Source: Motacilla alba alba (taxonomy: Eukaryota; Chordata; Aves; Passeriformes; Motacillidae). From it: a stretch of DNA of 64,000 bases. The stretch lies in assembly GCF_015832195.1 (NCBI RefSeq), contig NC_052017.1:47011652-47075651 (forward strand). Direction: 5' to 3'. The position numbers and the translations under genes are program-made. The notes beneath the pieces were generated by a model. It worked only from the letters and a program-made list of their open reading frames with translations. It made no database searches and had not been told where the DNA came from. Shown one piece after another: positions 25,021-36,421 of this stretch. Every line of letters starts with the position of its first letter. The stretch's first letter is position 1.

Positions 25021-25075
25021 CACTGCACTTTTTTCCACATTGTCACAAATCACTGCACTTCTTTCCATATTGTCA
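25021..25075. repeat. 30-bp-period near-perfect tandem duplication
   Basis: Copies beginning cactgcactt at 25021 and 25051 differ at only a few positions. Confidence 0.93.
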
Positions 25076-25243
25076 TTAATCCACATTTCTAATCAGCCAG
25101 CAGACTCCTTCTTTCTTACAACTCTATAATTATTTACTTTATGTTTTTAGGCAGAAGATAAATTTAGAATTAAATGCAAGATATTTGTTTTCCCTTGAAA
25201 GGTTAGATTCAGATTCTGTGCACTCCAGACTGCAGCAGTCACC

Positions 25244-25278
25244 AAAAAAAGAAAACAAAAACAAAAACAAAAAAACAC
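25244..25278. repeat. A-rich low-complexity tract (AAAAAC-like)
   Basis: It is mostly A with regularly spaced C residues. No poly(A)-tailed retroelement is identifiable upstream. Confidence 0.85.
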
Positions 25279-26237
25279 ATCATACTCATCCTGCAACCCT
25301 ACTGCCTGTGTGACTACACAAGGGATTTGCTTTGGTAAATTTGCTCAGATCCAGAAAGAAGACAAATGGGAGATGTCATGCTGGAGTGAACATGGTCCAG
25401 GGGCACAGACATGGTGTGCCCAGACATTTGTTTCACGTGTTGGTGACAAGGAGACTAGAACTGAGGTTATAGATATAAGGAGGTTAATCCCCATACTGAT
25501 TCTTTGCCTCTGTGGAGTAGAGTGCAGAACGGCATGTGAAGCAACGACAACAAAAGTTTTTGTAAAACTTTAACACTATTTTATCCTAGGGAAGTCAAGC
25601 AGGAAGGGGGAAGAAACTCCTGTAAGGGAAAGATTGGTGGGAATGATGGAACCTGTGCTTCTGTGTATGAATGGTTCACAGAGACAATATGTTAGACGCA
25701 AGAGGAAACCACTGTGTAGAGGCAAGGCACACTGGGTGGGAGAAGGCTGGTGTTATTTGGGCTGTAAAGTCAGAAGAAGGAAATATTGAGGGAGGGAAAG
25801 GTGATGACAACCTAACTTGGAAACAATATCTGAGTGAAATACATCTGGAATAAAATTCTGCCTGATTTTTAGGATAAAGGATGTAAGCATGGATGAAGCT
25901 GGCATCAACACAAAATTTTTTGTTTTCTGTAAAACAAGATACACCCAATATTTAAACACCTGATTCTTTTGGAGACTCCCACACCCTCTGTCACAAGTCC
26001 AAAGCTGTTGAGAACAGTCAGCTGTCTCTGGCATTTTCCCTAAACAGACTACCCTTATCGCTGGCTTTCCACTGAAAAATTGGGATTGGCCATTATTTTC
26101 TGAACAATCCCAGGATTGCTCAGCAGAAGGCAAATGACTGCAGTGTCATTGCCCCACACGGCCACACAGCCAGTTCAGCAAGAGCAATATTCCTATACAA
26201 AACCACTTTGTGTTTTTATCTTCAACTGCCTGCTTAC

Positions 26238-26400
26238 AGGCTAGGATTTCCCTGACCCTCCTGGCTTTTTTCCTTCCTTTTTTTTTTCTTTTTTTTTCTC
26301 TTTTTTGAGTTCAGAGGCACTCCCAGGAGCATACTAAATGAACCCAAATATCACCGCGCAAGCCGCACGCAGAAACATGCAACCTTCTATTAGAGAGACG
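26238..26400 (-). other. Hypothetical untranslated first exon of short ELMO1
   Basis: Downstream of the predicted start, the minus strand reaches a donor-like CCT|GTAAGC at 26238/26237. Splicing from there to exon A would place the ATG with G at -3. The stretch contains an A/G-rich tract (pyrimidines on the plus strand, 26264-26307) and two upstream ATGs. There is no direct evidence of transcription. This is a testable model and not an established exon. Confidence 0.25.
26264..26307. repeat. Pyrimidine tract (T with C interruptions)
   Basis: The tract is nearly all T and C. On the ELMO1 strand it is purine-only and falls inside the hypothetical first exon. Confidence 0.85.
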
Positions 26401-26760
26401 GGCTGGGGGAAGCCTCATAAGGATGCTATTATAGTGGGAGAGAGGGAAATAGCAGCTCCCCACGGCAGCTGTGAAGCGGGCGGAGTGCCCAGGGGCCCCG
26501 TGGCAAGGGGCAGTGAGTGCAGGATGGCTGGTTTCCATGGAGGAATGAGCCAGCGAGGCAGGAGTGGCGGCTGGCGGGAGGCGCTGCTGCTGCGGGCCGC
26601 TGGCATGAGCAGGAGCAATACCTGCTGTTATTGCACCTACCATCAACGCCCACGGCTTCAGGGGGCTCGGTTCAGATCTACTTACAGCTTCTGCTTCCTC
26701 GGTCTCGTCTCCTCTGGGGGAGGACCATGACTCACAATACATCGTGCGTGCGGTGCCTGG
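26340..26760 (-). promoter_or_regulatory. CpG-rich block, candidate alternative ELMO1 promoter
   Basis: By eye this 420-bp block contains about 23 CpG dinucleotides and is clearly GC-rich, while the flanking tens of kilobases are AT-rich with few CpGs. Read on the ELMO1 strand, a GC box (complement of GGGCGG at 26478-26483) lies about 45 bp upstream of a TATA-like TATAATA (26433-26427). That predicts a start near 26400. The block is the only CpG cluster of this density seen in the intron. It sits about 12 kb upstream of exon A, whose second codon is the recalled start of the short ELMO1 isoform. Promoter function and strand are inferred. An enhancer, or a promoter for an antisense RNA, would also fit. 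Confidence 0.45.
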
Positions 26761-26812
26761 TTTGGTGGGTTGCAGTGATTTAAAGGAACACAAACTGCTA
26801 GGCCTAAGCTTT

Positions 26813-26834
26813 AAATAAATAAATAAATAAATAA
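26813..26834. repeat. (AAAT)n microsatellite
   Basis: Five full AAAT units plus two bases lie just beyond the CpG-rich block. Confidence 0.95.
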
Positions 26835-27283
26835 CCCAGCAAAGCAACACAAGCCCAAAGCTGACTGACTGGCTTTTGGCACCCTCTGTTCTGCATGAAT
26901 GCCCTGCAAGTGTCTCTTGCACATCATAACTCTTTGCCAAACTAAACATCATCTTAGCAGAGCTGGGGTTGCAACTCACAGGCCATTACCTACCAAGCAA
27001 CAAAAGTGATGGCTACTGGAGAGACAACCTATTCACAGCAGGGTTCTCCCAATTACCAGTATTTTTCATAGAGATAAAAATAAAAATCTTCAATGCTGAT
27101 CCAGTACTAATCAGCATCACTGTATCTGAGCCCTAAATCAACATTTAGCTGGGGCATGTATTTTCTACACATTGGAATATTACTGAATTAAAGAGATAGT
27201 AAATCTGACTCCCCACAATGTTCCCTTGCACCATATAAATCATTTGTTCTTGTGAAAGTAGAATGTACCTGCCTCATGTCAGG

Positions 27284-27345
27284 TTTTCTCTGCTGTAGAA
27301 TGGGTAGAAAAAAATTTTCTCTGCTGTAGAATGGGTAGAAAAAAA
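27284..27345. repeat. 31-bp perfect tandem duplication
   Basis: Two adjacent identical copies (27284-27314 and 27315-27345) both begin ttttctctgctgtagaatgg and end in seven A residues. Confidence 0.97.
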
Positions 27346-28775
27346 TTTATTGCCTGTAGTTCATGATAAGACCACAAGATCCTTCCAACATCTATAATGC
27401 ACATAGAAGTTCATTAGATAGAAGAACTTTTATATGTGAAAAGCCCTATTACAGCTTTGTTCCCATTTTTGTCAGAAAGAAACAGTGGGAAAATGCTTCC
27501 TCTTAGAGCTTTTGGGAAAGGCAGTAAACCATTCCAGTAGAAATCTCAGCTAAGTAGCATCCTCTTTAAGAAAAAGGAGCTCTGAAGTGAAAGCACAAAA
27601 GTTTTAAGAACAGCAAATGTCTTGTTGCCACATACGTAAACCCAACTCCAAATTGCTACGTGACACAGGCACCTCCACAACCAGCAGGACAGGATCCAAG
27701 ACAGGTAAATATTTCATAGGGAAAACAGAATTCTAGTTTTCTTTTAGAGTGTTTCCAGCAAACACTGCTCTTGATATAAGTTCAGGCCTGCACTGCAACA
27801 AGGATGATGGGTGGGGAATCCTTCAGCTGCCGAGTACAATGCCAAGGTCCTTCCCATTGCAGTGATAGCCACCTGCCCTCCCTGAAGCCATGCTCTTCAT
27901 CCATCTGCAGAAAATTGCTCATAAAATTCACCAATTCTCAGTCTCTGATACCCCTGTAAAGAACACATGTGGCGACTGAATGTCTCCCCCCACTATCTGC
28001 TGGCATTACTGACAGAGATAACACAGCATGTTTGGATGCGAGCACTTCCTAATAGTCAAAAATGTATAAAATGCAACCAGTGGAGTGGAGCTACAACCTC
28101 TATTAACCAAGATGCAGTGCTTTCTGTTGAGGAAGGTACTGAGGGGAAAACAAGCCAGCAAATTCCCTGATAGCACACTGCCTCCAGAGCTCCTGGGCAC
28201 TTGGATGTTGGAGGAATCCTGGTCCTGTGTGCCCTGCACCTGAAGCAGAGTTGGTGGCCATGGGAGCCCAAGGCAGTAGAGAAAACAGCTTGCCCAGATC
28301 AGTGCAGCCTTTTAAAACATGCATGATTGGCTCCAATGGCAGCAAAGGAGAAAGATTTAAGAGGGCTTGAGTGAAGACCAGGGAAGTGCTGCTGCTCTAA
28401 CAGATTTTGCTCAGGCAGCAATGCAAGCCTAACTTCACCAAGAGAGAAAAGAGAAGTGCAGTTCCCTGTGGATGTGGAGAGTCTTCACCTGGGCACAAGT
28501 TCACAACAAAAAAAATCCCTGGTTTACACTGGTTTCCAGCGCTTTCTACTGCCATGGGTTGCCTATCAAAATGAGATAACAAGAAGAGAAATCAGCAGGC
28601 CAGACTAACCCTTACTTTAATCAACGTAATGTTTGGGAAACCATTCAGGTTCCTTTAGATTCATGCTCTTTGTACTCCCTCCACAAAGTAATACAAAACT
28701 TGGGGAGAGAGAAGCAAACCAAAGGACAGAAAAGAAGCACTTATGTCTGACAAAAACATCTGGGAAGTCCCACTA

Positions 28776-28814
28776 ACTTAAGAACCTGGTGACTGACTTA
28801 AGAACCTGGTGACT
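28776..28814. repeat. 20-bp-period tandem duplication
   Basis: The string acttaagaacctggtgact occurs at 28776-28794 and 28796-28814, separated by one G. Confidence 0.96.
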
Positions 28815-31800
28815 ACTCTGTTCAAAAGTCAACACAGTTGAAGAGACAGCAGGTAGTAGCCAAAACCCCATCAATCAGCAGACTATTGTATATAACCCTT
28901 TCTATGTGTATGCATAACTCTAGCATACAACAGGCTTCAATCTAGATGACTATTTCAATACTTCAGTTAATTTAGATGGGGTTTTTTTCATTATCTCAAA
29001 TTCCTGTCCACAAAAACAGTCCAGTAAATCTATTTTGAAGGGCTTTTGTTATCATAAGTTAGTTTTTAGGGCACTTTATCTAAAGAAGTAGGATACTTCA
29101 CTGAAAAAATACAGATATAAAATGATAATCAACCTCCTCCTCAAAACACTTTAAAAGAAACCTTATTTATTCTTGGATTTTTGGAAGACTGCAGCCTACA
29201 TATTATTTGTCATTTTAATCTCTTTGGCCGATTTGATAATTTTAATCCTTTTTCTTTTCCTGCTCATGCCTCCAGAATGACTTCTTAAAATAAGGGAAGC
29301 CACAAACCAGGAATCATCAGTAAAAGAAGGCATCAGGAATATTTCCTCATTTTAAGACTAAGGCTACTTAGAGAATCAGCAACAAATCAGCAAAAAAGCA
29401 TCAGATATAGGATGGCCTAGAAAAAAATTAATAATTCAAATAATCAGCTTCTAATGGGGTTTTATATGCCATTTAGGAGTGAGCTGCCAGTGACAACACT
29501 TCCATGCATATCAAATTTGCTATTAATTACAGCAAGTAGTTAAAAGAGGTGAAACTGAGCATGAAAGTCTGTGTGTGGGTAAGAGACTTCCTATGGTAGG
29601 ACATGTCTCCAGAGTGGTGGGTGATACCAACCAAACATATCCACAATATACAAACCTGTGAAGTTAAGATGCCTTCAGCTCCCAAAATATTTTAGGGAAC
29701 AGGAAGCACTCAGGTGTCTGTTGAGACTAGATGAGTATAGGATGACCACCCAAGGACAATCTGTCAGGAAAATGGATGTGACTCCTGTGACAGGGGGCAG
29801 AAACCACTAAATGTGCAAACTTCTCAACCCACTAAGAAGCTCCTGCCTTCAGCTTCCCTCTGTGTTTAGGTATCACTTGCTGCCCCAAACTGGGACTTGG
29901 GTGTTGAGCAGGCAGCACAAATCACAGCCAAATACAACTAAGCGAAAGGAGGAAAAAAATCCTATCGCAACAGACAGCTTAAAAACCAACTCCCCAAGCT
30001 CAGCAACCAGAACAGGCTGCACATGGAAGCAGCACCAGCAGCTGAAACTCTGGCGAGGAGACTCGTGTGGGAGTTGTGCTCGCGCTCGCTGAAGGGCTGT
30101 GGGCAGGTGGGAGGAACCTCGCTTTGCTCGGGGAAAGGAAGGCGACGAGAAGGAACAGGAGCCCTATTGTGATGTGCCTATGCTGGGGAACATAGAGGAT
30201 GTAAATTAACATACTTTTCCCTCTGCATCCTTCATGACTGATTTAAGAAGCCTGACGATGGGTAGTAAGTATTACTGGGGCAGGCTCTGAGGACATGTTG
30301 CTGAGGAACAGTAATATCAGGACATGGTGTCTCTTCAGGTCAGGAAGCCAACCTGCAGGGGCTGGGTTGTCACAGCTGTACCATTCCCAACCATGCCTTG
30401 CCAGCCCCTGAATCTTTCACATCCAAAGAGAGCAGGCAGCAGCAGAGCCACCAGGAGCCCTCCGTACATTTCTTCCCAGCACTGTGACTGTCAGCATACC
30501 TAAGGGGGCACCTGGCAAGCACTTCCCCTTAGAGATAAAACTCAGGATCGACCCCTCTTGCCTCAGCTCTCAGCCTGACCAATCAAACTGCCACTACTCA
30601 CTGCTTCTCTTGCAGTCCCAATTCCTCCTCCCACTCCAAGGATTTGAGGTATTACAGTAAGCACCTCCTGCACCTCTGACAACCCTGCTCTTCCCAGACT
30701 GCTGTTGTTACTGCAACTGCCTAATAAATTTCCCCAACACATTCCCCTACCTGGGAAAAGAGGGAGAAGGATTCTCCACTGTTCACAAGGATGCTGAAGA
30801 CTTGCAGGTTGGAAGGAAGGGATGTCAGCTGGAGCAAAAATGTTCCCCATTGCAATGGAGGCTCTGGCTCAAAGAAATGGAAAAGCACCCATGCACTCGC
30901 AGACAGCAAATGTTCTTGCAGAGCAGCAGAACAGACGGTCACAGAGGGTCAACCTCTGCTACTGGGACAAGGCAGAGCTTTGAATTACAGGCTCCCACGA
31001 GCAGCCCTCCCTTACTAAGGCCAAACTAACAGGAGCTGTTATCTAAAGCTAGGTGTGTTCCTTGAGCCCTTTTACTTGCCTTGTCCACCTCTGGCACTTT
31101 GCTTATCTTTGAGCAAGAGCCACACTTGGAACATGCCAGACATACATAATGGCACTCCTGTAATTCTCTTTCCTGGTGTTTTTTTCTTCTTTACTATCAG
31201 AAGAGGCTAGCTAGCTGTGTTTCTGAATGACTGGAGCACAAATCAGTGTGAGAAAGATGGGTAATTTCTTTCCTTCTAAAGCATCAGGAATCACATTTTC
31301 AAATGCAAGCCCCAGTGCTGACATCAGTTACACAGAACAAACGTGGCTTCAGCACTAAGACCGCTGATGCACACGCGCCCCTGCTGGGGAAGCCCTGTCT
31401 GAAAAGGAGGTTTTCTTTGGTATACAGTGAAAACTTAATTCCCAAGAACTGCCCAATGTCTTATCTTACCAAATGAGCTCAGCAGAGTGTGCTGCAAAAT
31501 TTTCCTCTTAATTTTACATTTTCTACTTGGAGTAAAGCAAGTTTTAGGCTCCACTGGACAGAAAATAGTATGCTAGACAGGACAGACAGCTCTCTATTTC
31601 AAAGAGTTGATAAACCTGCATATCTCAAGGCATCTCCTTCACACTTACTAAAATCACTCATTGAAGGAAGCAGATGTTAATTTTCCAGTTTCCATCTAAT
31701 CAAAAGTGAGAAAGGGAGAAAGCTTTTCCATGCCTGAGATGCTAAAAAATTTGGCCAGCTGAGACAACTTATTTAAACTTTAGAGTACAATGCAAATGTG

Positions 31801-33059
31801 TCTCAGTACAGTTGAGAGGGAAATCTGTTCTGAGGAAGCACATTTCTCTCTGTATTTGCAGCTGTGCCGCACAGAAGCCAAGATGGCACCTATGTGAGAG
31901 ACACAAGAAGAACCATCTTTGATGGTATCACTTGTCCCTACTCAATGATCTCTCTGACTTTATCCATCCATTGCAATTCCATAGGCACTGCAGCAAGCAA
32001 CTCCTGTTTTATCCTACAAGGACAATTGATTAGCAATATTCCCTGAATCTTTACTGAAACAATAAACAATAGCATTTTATTTCATTTCCATTACAAAGGA
32101 GTGAAACCCACAAATAAACAAAACTGGACATCAAGCCATCTCCAGAGAGGCAAAGACTCAGTCTCAGGCTTGTAATAGGTTTCCCAGACAACAGGAGATG
32201 AGAGCTTTAAAGTCCCCTCTTATCTCATAGCTCCACAGGCCTAGAAACAAGGAAGTCAAGGACACTGCAAGAGTGAGATTCCTACCTTTAAGGGCTGACA
32301 GTGTTTACCTCAAGTCATGCAGAGTCAAAAGGTGTTAAAATGACAGCATTTTCACCAATGGGAATGTTAAATCATTCTTGTAGCTGTTTTACATAAGTTA
32401 GAATTAATCTCTCTTTCCCTATGAGCCCTGGATTTTTTGACTAAAGGTTAATCAGGCAGACTGGCTTTTAGTTGCAGGAATGTATTTTTATACTTCCTAA
32501 TTCACTGCAGAAATAAGATTTTTATAATACTGCTGACCTTCACAGAGTGGTATTAAGATTTTATAATCGCTCCCATGAGTGGCCTGCATAATTAAACTGT
32601 GCCTTCATCTCTCCTGGACAGTGAGGCCATTGCAAGCTCATACAGCCACTTTTATACCCACAACACACAAAGAGTAGAAGGTAGATTTACAGTGAAAATA
32701 TGTGAGAGAAGAAGAGATGAAAGGACAAAATTGAAGTGAGTTGAGCGAAGTTAGGTGCTGGTGGCAAACATGTGAAACAGAGACTTCCTTACCTACATAA
32801 AGTACAGGTATGTCTGTGCTGGTTACCCAGTTCCCACCTTCCTTATGCCCACACACTGTGCACTATTCTTGGACCTATTCTTTGCCTCTTGGGGCCTTCT
32901 GGTCTCATTTATACATGGCAGCACCAGCAATGAAATAATTTCCCCACTCATTCCCCAGCCTAACTGCTTTCAGCACCATTTAGTTCAGCAGGAAAGCAAT
33001 CCCAAGGGTCATTAGTGAGTGACCCTTTTGACCTTCTCCCTTGTAGTTAGCAGGGCTCC

Positions 33060-33400
33060 ATAATAAACTTAACCATGGTCGTACATCATTATTTGTGAGC
33101 ATTGTTTAACCCACCCAGCTCCATCAATACTAAATTGCCATCCTTAGGAAAGCTGGTGGCATTACTTTGGGTGCTTGGCAAATATGGCTGCTCCCAGGAA
33201 ACTCAGAAAAAAAATCTCCATCAAGACAGTGCCACCAAGCCAGCTCTCATCATCGCAGCCGACAAATTACCTCCTGATTTATTCTGTCCCAACAAATGTC
33301 TGCAAGGGCTGCCAGGAAGCAGAAACATTTGTTTAATCAGAGCCTCTGGAAAATTAAACACTTTTGATGCCTGTGATAGGTATCACCTTCCTCCCCCTCT
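33060..33400. promoter_or_regulatory. Conserved-looking non-coding segment
   Basis: A complex-composition stretch, with motifs such as gaaacatttgtttaatcaga and ggaaaattaaacacttttga, stands out from its flanks. An open frame of 118 codons crosses it, but no protein family is recognisable and no splice sites fit it, so I treat it as non-coding. Confidence 0.22.
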
Positions 33401-36400
33401 CTTACTCTGCTCCCCAACCACGGTGCTAGAGATGCTCTCCTCCTCTGCAGCACAGTGAAGAACGGAATACAGATGAACAATTCAGAGCCAATAAATCCAT
33501 CTTGTTTTACTTATTCTTGCTTCCTCCTCAGCTTTCCTCCCACTGCTGTCCCTTGCCACACAAATACACATACATATAAGTACTGTCTTAGCTAGGTCAG
33601 CATGATTTTTTTTTCCTCCTTTTGTCCCACAGTACATAACAAATTAACCTCATCAATATCAAGACTCCCACCATCCCTACTGCGCCCTGGCTGCTGCTAC
33701 ATCATCTGGGTTCATGCTGGCCTCTTGTGAACTGAACTCCTACTGCAAAGGATGCAATGGGCAGTTATGAATTCTAAAGCATACTCTTGCCCCTTTCTAA
33801 ACAGTTCTTTCTTTCCCAAACATGATGTTCAGATAAGATTAATCAAGGAAGACCTACTCAGGGAAGAGCTAATTAAAAGGTTTTCCCCCACACTCTTTGG
33901 CAGGAGACCTGGGGAGTGACAACTGGCTAATTTGGTTGCAGAATACTCCCTGCATGGTGCTGGTACACAAAACTATGGCAGTCAGACAGGTTATGAATTC
34001 TGCTTGACTTCTAGCTGAAGACTAAGTAGTTACTTGCTGTTAAATACTCTTTTGATCTTCCTTGGGTGTTAAGAGAGTATTAGCAAAAAGAAGTATCCCT
34101 TTAAATCCTCCCAGAAAGAACCTGGGTCTGGGCAGAGTGGTTCACAGTACACACACAGATCAGAAAGGAAAGGTTTTTGATGCTTTTTTGCTCTTTGAAG
34201 GGAGGAAGATGAGATTGATCAGGATTCACAACTTGCTACAGAGCTGCTCACAGCTGCTGATGGGAATAGAGATGCTTTTTTCTGTCAATACAGAACCCAT
34301 CCTGTGGGGTTTTACAATATTCATCTGCTGTTTTGCTGTGCCTTTATCTTTGCTTTTTAAAAAAAGGGCATATTTAAATTGCTATTATCTTCCACACAAC
34401 GACAATTTAAATGAAAATGAGGTAGTTTTCAGACATGTCCAGCGCACTCCAATTCAAATAGGATTTTACAGGCATTTTTTACTGTGAGAAAGCTGTTAAG
34501 AGTTCCTCAGAAAGGAAAGGAACACACGGATCTGTTCTTTCTGTGCAACTTCAAATGTGTCAGAGCAGTGAAATAAATGATGCTATTTCAGGCATAACAT
34601 GTTGTGTTATTTTTGGTAGTTCCCAGCAGTTTGGTAAAATGGGAAAAGCAAACAACCACCGTGAAAGGTTCTGTTACGCTTTCTTTAACCAGTAGCACAC
34701 ATGGATTTTTGCCCAGTGATGACAGTATTTAACATCTCAGGTGTTTAGTAGCCATGCTGATTTAATTCCGGTCACCAGAAATACCTGCAATAGCAAATTT
34801 CCATTCAAAGACGGCCCAATATGGAACTTGTGAATGTGACTTTTAAAATATGACAGAGAGCACAGAAGTCTGTATATCTGTAGTTGTAGAAGTCATATTA
34901 ACAAACATATCAGTGGGCATGTTTAGGGGCACTTAACTCTGGTTGCTTCCCTTGCTTTCATGTTCTAGAATCTCCAGAACCTCCAAAACATGATGCTCAC
35001 TAGCAATAATACACTTTATAAATGAACCAGAATTGTGCAGTATTCCCAGCCATAAGCACAGAAGAAGGAGTAAAGAGTAAAGGAAAATCATATTAGTAAG
35101 AAGTACAAATGGCACAGACAGATATTCACTGGGTAATATAATGCAATCTTAATGGAAATTTTAGAGCAGGACTGCCCTATTTGCTTATGTTTTCTGCTGC
35201 AACTGCTATAATACATCTGACAATCTTTACCTTTTGGGGTAAATAACCTTAGCTTCATTGAGTACAAACAATAGCATTATTTTTATTCCAATAAAGTTTT
35301 GTCCAGCTTATATTAGGATGAGCTGAAAGTTACATGTGATCCACTTTGTAGAGCAAAATTATGAGCAACCATGCTGAAGGATAACTCTGGGGAATAGGCC
35401 CCAAACCAATGTTTTATCTCTATGCTTTTAACAGGAATGCTGCATCAAATATAGCTTGTCATAAGAGTTCTTTCTTCCCTGTCTTTGTCTGAACTGAGAC
35501 TGTTCCTGACAGATGAATGAGGTGAGCATCTCCTTTTGAAGCTACTATTACTGTCCAGCTATGGCCAGTATTGCAGACAGCTGTGGCCAAAAGGCCATAT
35601 ATATTATATGACAGTGTCCAAATTTTGCTCTCTAGCTTGAGAAAAAACCAGAATGCAGTGCCTAATAAACCTTTTTACTTCATTTTTTTAATGTATTGTA
35701 GCAGCTGCAACGACCTCATTTCACTTTTCTTCAGTCTTGGTAATCTGACATGCAAGGTTCAGAGCCTTTCCATTCAGACAGAACCATCAGACCACTTAGT
35801 TTGAACCACCTCAGACTGCCATCCAGCTTAGGTAGGAAGACACTGAGAGGTGTCAGGGAGACTACTTTATCAGTGTTCATATCTCCATTAATTTGATTTT
35901 AGAAATAACACTTAACAACCTATAATGGGCCTTCTGCAGCTGTATTCAACAGACACAAAATTGGCAGAGATGCACGAAAATTGGGGAAATTACAACAGAA
36001 TAGAACAAACTTCACATTCTTCCTAATGCACTGGGAAGACTAATGGACTGGGAAGTCTAATGCTCTTAAAATGTCCTTCTTTCTCTGTTTAAGATCCATC
36101 TCTCATCCATATGTATCTACAAATGAACACATATATCTTGCACTGGACAAGGTCAAGACAACAGCTATTGTAGCTTACAGCTGGCTCCATGTCCTAAGTT
36201 GTACATGAGGCATGTTCTAAAGAGTTCCCTTCTTCCTAGTTATAACTTTCAGCAAGAACAGAGTTCACCTTCTATGAGAGAAGAAGCATAATTTTGTGGT
36301 TACATTTTTGAAATAGACCATACTTATAATATGACCTTCCCATGTACAATACCATAACTAACCTGAAATGAACTGAAAAGTGATTATTGTGCGGACACTT

Positions 36401-36404
36401 TTGC

Positions 36405-36421
36405 TTTTTTTTTTTTTTTTT
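36405..36421. repeat. Poly(T) run followed by A run
   Basis: Seventeen T residues are followed immediately by six A residues, making a short self-complementary junction. Confidence 0.9.

Larger units (their letters stand above)
14946..26237. other. Intronic DNA with little recognisable content
   Basis: Apart from the CR1 copy at 17842, the poly(T) run at 17162, the C-rich tract at 19117 and the TTTC repeat at 19615, nothing here is recognisable. The 150-codon frame at 17385-17837 has no family resemblance. Confidence 0.75.

Noticed and set aside
26338..26730. 130-codon plus-strand open frame in the same block
   Set aside because: It overlaps other open frames on both strands, as expected from low stop-codon density, and no family is recognisable.
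26311..26979. 222-codon minus-strand open frame across the CpG-rich block
   Set aside because: GC-rich DNA lacks stop codons by composition. The peptide has no domain or family resemblance, and it runs through a TTTA-type microsatellite.
33102..33458. 118-codon plus-strand open frame
   Set aside because: It has no recognisable family and no supporting splice sites. It is treated as part of a possible conserved non-coding element.
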